59,919 nt of DNA from Rhizopus sp. PT2906 (taxonomy: Eukaryota > Mucoromycota > Mucoromycetes > Mucorales > Rhizopodaceae): NCBI GenBank assembly GCA_025529335.1, contig JAMYHX010000251.1:1-59919 (forward strand), given 5' to 3'. A program made the position numbers and the translations under genes. Of the stretch, positions 57,200-59,919 are shown one piece after another. How positions within the stretch are numbered: position 1 is the stretch's first letter; each line of letters starts with the position of its first letter. The notes under the pieces were generated by a model, which saw only the letters and a program-made list of their open reading frames with translations, did no database searches and was not told the DNA's origin.

Positions 57200-58933
57200 A
57201 TGAACAACAAAACCTTGCGTCCTCTTCATTTAAGAATACTCTTTCCTGAATTACTCACTTTACCCAAGACAGATCCTAGACGACTAGGTCCACCGATAGA
57301 TATCACAAGCTCAAAGACGGTTGATCTCGAATTATATACCTATCTTGCACTTCTTGTACGAGACTTCATTCACCCTTGGTATAGACTCATCACAAATGAC
57401 CAAGATCTTACAACAGAATTAATCAAAGTACTTGTCTTGATCATCCAAAAGTTAGAAAAGAGGCTTTGTTATGAGGTATAATTATGGCTATTGTGCTGAT
57501 CACACTTTTAACACGCCCAAAAAAAAAAAGGTGGATTGGACTGAATTGATATTGATAGATTTACCAAAACTTTTAACCATACATTATCATGACTATCGAG
57601 AAGCCAAAAGGCGATTACATATGAATCATGGCAGCGGCTCAAGTTCATTGCCAGACCTCTTTCACGGTATGCAACCTCACTTTGCACTACAGCCTATAGA
57701 TCATCGCGAACAGGAGTATCTTCGACTATTGACTGAATCCATCTTGCGGATCTTGCTCGATCCAAAAGACTTTCAGAGCGATTGTTTACGACAACTGATA
57801 AGAGAAATTCTATCCAACTTGATCTTGTACAATATGATCGAAAGCCTGACTGATCCATACACGATTCATATGATCATCTGCAAGGTAAATTATTGCTATA
57901 AACTCCGATTCACATTTACTAACGGCAGTAGTTACTGGCACCGTTCGAACCAGAGCTAGATAAACTTGAGTCATCCGGGAAGTTTGCAGAAACTTATTTT
58001 AGTGCATTAACAAATGGACAATCATTTCAAAAGCAAACAAAGACAATCAGTGATCAGCCAGAGGAAGATGATAGCTTGACAAAGCATATGCAGCAACTGC
58101 AAGAGAAGCGACGATTACAAGGACAAGAGGTGACAGTAGATACAGATGATCCCAAGGGGGACTCTACTTCTGCTGATCATCGCCAGTTTTCATTTGGTTA
58201 CATCACTCTGCAAGTGTTTTTAGCTCCCATTCGATCGTTTTGGCTCTATCTTGTCGCAACGGTTACACATTCCCAGGAAAGATACCAAAGGGTCACACAG
58301 CATAAAAAGCAGACACGGCAAGTGCGGTTGATTGAACCCGTCATGGAGTTTGTGCATATAGCATGTCAAATACAGGATAGACCTTTATTGCAATTTGCCT
58401 GGCAGATGCTTGCCATGTTCTTTTGGCCCCTCATTCGCGTTTTCGGTGGTGGATTGCTTATAGACAAGTAACAATGTCAAGTATAAAAATACACGGTTGC
58501 TAACACTTTATTTTTAATAGATTCTTGGAGCAAGCAGTATTACACCTCTTGAGTGAGGATCATATCGTATTCTATCTAAGGCTTGGAACTGACCTGTTGT
58601 GGCCAAATGGTGAATTTATGCAAAAGGCAGACCCACCAACCCCACTTCAGCGAGAACAAATGCGAGTTCGGGCAGAGCGATTACTGACTGTAGCCATACC
58701 ACGTAAAAATTAAGTTTTTTTTCTCTTTATCATTTGAACTAACGTCGTTCGTAGATCGTGTTAGTTCTATTTTATTTGAAACTAGTGACCTGAATCAACT
58801 TCAATCTCATATACATGATACCCTTGAACCACTTCAAAACAAAAAGACTAACAAGCATCTGATGTATCTTCTGGTGGACCTTGTGCTTTCAAAAGTGTTT
58901 CCTGAGCTTCTAGTTAGCGAACCAAGAAAATAA
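57200..58933 (+). CDS. PXA-domain protein (sorting-nexin-like)
   Basis: Exons 57200-57475, 57531-57884, 57932-58467, 58521-58702 and 58755-58933 give 508 residues. The N-terminal 250 residues fit the PXA (PX-associated) fold: LELYTYLALLVRDFIHPWYR, DLPKLLTIHYHDYREAKRRL and LLRLLTESILRILL-type helices (EYLRLLTESILRILL). After a charged linker, the C-terminal part (FLEQAVLHLLSEDHIVFYLR, LMYLLVDLVLSKVFPELLV) resembles the nexin C domain. There is no PX domain between them, as in fungal PXA-only proteins such as fission yeast pxa1. A role in endosomal or ER-vacuole membrane trafficking is expected from the family. The Met at 57200 is preferred over 57140, which adds a non-conserved lead. Confidence 0.82.
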
Positions 58934-59919
58934 AATGATTCAACAAAGTATACCCATTTTGTTAGCAATAGAATCAACATAATGTTCATATGAAACTTTT
59001 CACAAATGTATCTTCTTTTATCATAGCTGTTTAAAATGAAACCTATTACTGTAACTCAAGCTCTTGAAAAGCGACTGCATGATTGATCAAAGTTATCTTA
59101 AAACTTTTCTTTTTTTTTTTTCTTTCCTTTCTCTCTTGGACCAATAAAAGAGAGCATACTTAAATGCCTCAACCAACAACTTAAAGCTGATTAGCCTGAC
59201 CATTTTGACTCCTTCAGTTGTATTATAAAAGTCCCACAATATCAGCTTACCAAGCTACAGCCCTATCTTGTTGATCAGAATGATCTCAAAACTGGAAATT
59301 TCCAGTTTTTCAGAAGGAATTTGCGCCCAGAGGTCAGTTCGTTGCCAAACACTAGCACATATCACAAAGTAACAACGAAAATATTCAACGCTAGCTTGCA
59401 TTCGACAAGACCAGTGCTATTATTTTCTCAGCTGTTACCTCGCCCGCTGGCAGTACGTGGGCTGATTCTAAGGCCCACTCTTCAATTCTGTAAGGTGATG
59501 TGTCAAATATGAAAATATAGAGCAAGAGTCTATATTTTGGTAGTAAAGATACAGAAGGAATCCTTTTTTTCGTATTCTCAATAGATCGTCAACACATTTA
59601 GGCGAAAATCTATTATACAAGAAATACGTTCCATAAATGAAAAGAGCTTGATGGCATAACGCTCAAAGGCGATACATGGATGCGAATCTGAGAGCCTAGA
59701 AGAACGTTTGTAAGTTTATATAGCACAGACTGATATTAATATATGGCATGTCACTAATGAAAACTACCTATGTGAGGTTATATAGTGATTATTACCCCCA
59801 AAACTGCTTCATAATGATGCATATGAAAAAATCATTAAACTGTTGTTTCCTTGAATTATCAGAGACAAAGAAAAGTGCGTTAAGTGAATATATTTTATTA
59901 AGATTAAAGAACAAAAAGC
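58934..59919. other. Right-edge spacer
   Basis: No gene supported. It includes a 22-base perfect palindrome (59288-59309) and T runs near 59110. A forward ORF at 59321-59512 is dismissed. Confidence 0.5.
59288..59309. repeat. 22-base perfect palindrome
   Basis: AAAACTGGAAATTTCCAG then TTTT: an 11-base arm with no spacer. It could be a cruciform or a dimeric regulatory site; no family is recognised. Confidence 0.85.

Noticed and set aside
1..59919. CRISPR arrays, bacterial operon features, rRNA genes
   Set aside because: None seen; the spliced fungal gene structure makes prokaryotic features irrelevant here.

Overview
The window is a stretch of fungal nuclear genome. It has intron-rich protein genes (mostly 45-65 base GT..AG introns), AT-rich spacers, and a gene set of autophagy, exocytosis, APC/C, coronin, chitin-synthase regulation, and mitochondrial PDH and YME2 functions. 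Several family-level features (a DUF4396 protein, Sel1/Skt5-type protein, orphan secreted proteins, and mobile-element remnants whose motifs I associate with Mucorales) suggest a Mucoromycota, probably Mucorales, genome. That placement is inference from remembered protein style, not a search.

Layout. 1-1339: 3' part of an M24 prolidase. 1438-2090: a small SMP-domain gene cut by a 34-T tract, facing a small secreted cysteine protein. 2.1-6.7 kb: gene-poor, with a dead Tc1/mariner transposase. 6.7-8.8 kb: a type I membrane protein. 8.8-11 kb: empty. 11.0-14.4 kb: a broken membrane-protein ORF, a beta-trefoil-like protein, a six-exon kelch receptor-like protein and CDC26. 14.4-15.5 kb: PIF1-like helicase remnant. 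15.5-21.4 kb: phosphoglucomutase, ATG3 and coronin. 21.8-24.1 kb: remnants (tyrosine-recombinase C-terminus, broken spliced gene, dispersed repeat). 24.1-29.7 kb: dense forward cluster MTHFD-type folate enzyme, SEC1, PDB1. 29.7-35.3 kb: second remnant block, with a Crypton/Ndc10-like recombinase relic and a Fanzor (eukaryotic TnpB-like) relic on the same strand. 35.3-39 kb: small membrane protein, DUF4396 protein, small C2H2 protein. 39.4-43.8 kb: RAD23, NAP1 and SDE2 in a head-to-tail row. 45.3-48.8 kb: unknown protein and a GPI-anchored HExxH protein. 49.0-53.9 kb: YME2 and a Skt5/Chs4-like Sel1 protein. 54.4-58.9 kb: DUF962/Mpo1-like protein, divergent protein kinase, PXA-domain protein. 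59-59.9 kb: no gene seen.

Most gene models were rebuilt by hand. The joined exons keep phase and reproduce family motifs, so boundaries are usually exact, but none has transcript support. Notable results are: two genes with constitutive-looking 7-base microexons (kelch gene, SEC1); two GC-AG introns (RAD23, kinase); the Crypton-plus-Fanzor relic pair as the best candidate for an unusual mobile system; and convergent genes whose stop codons are only 7 bases apart.
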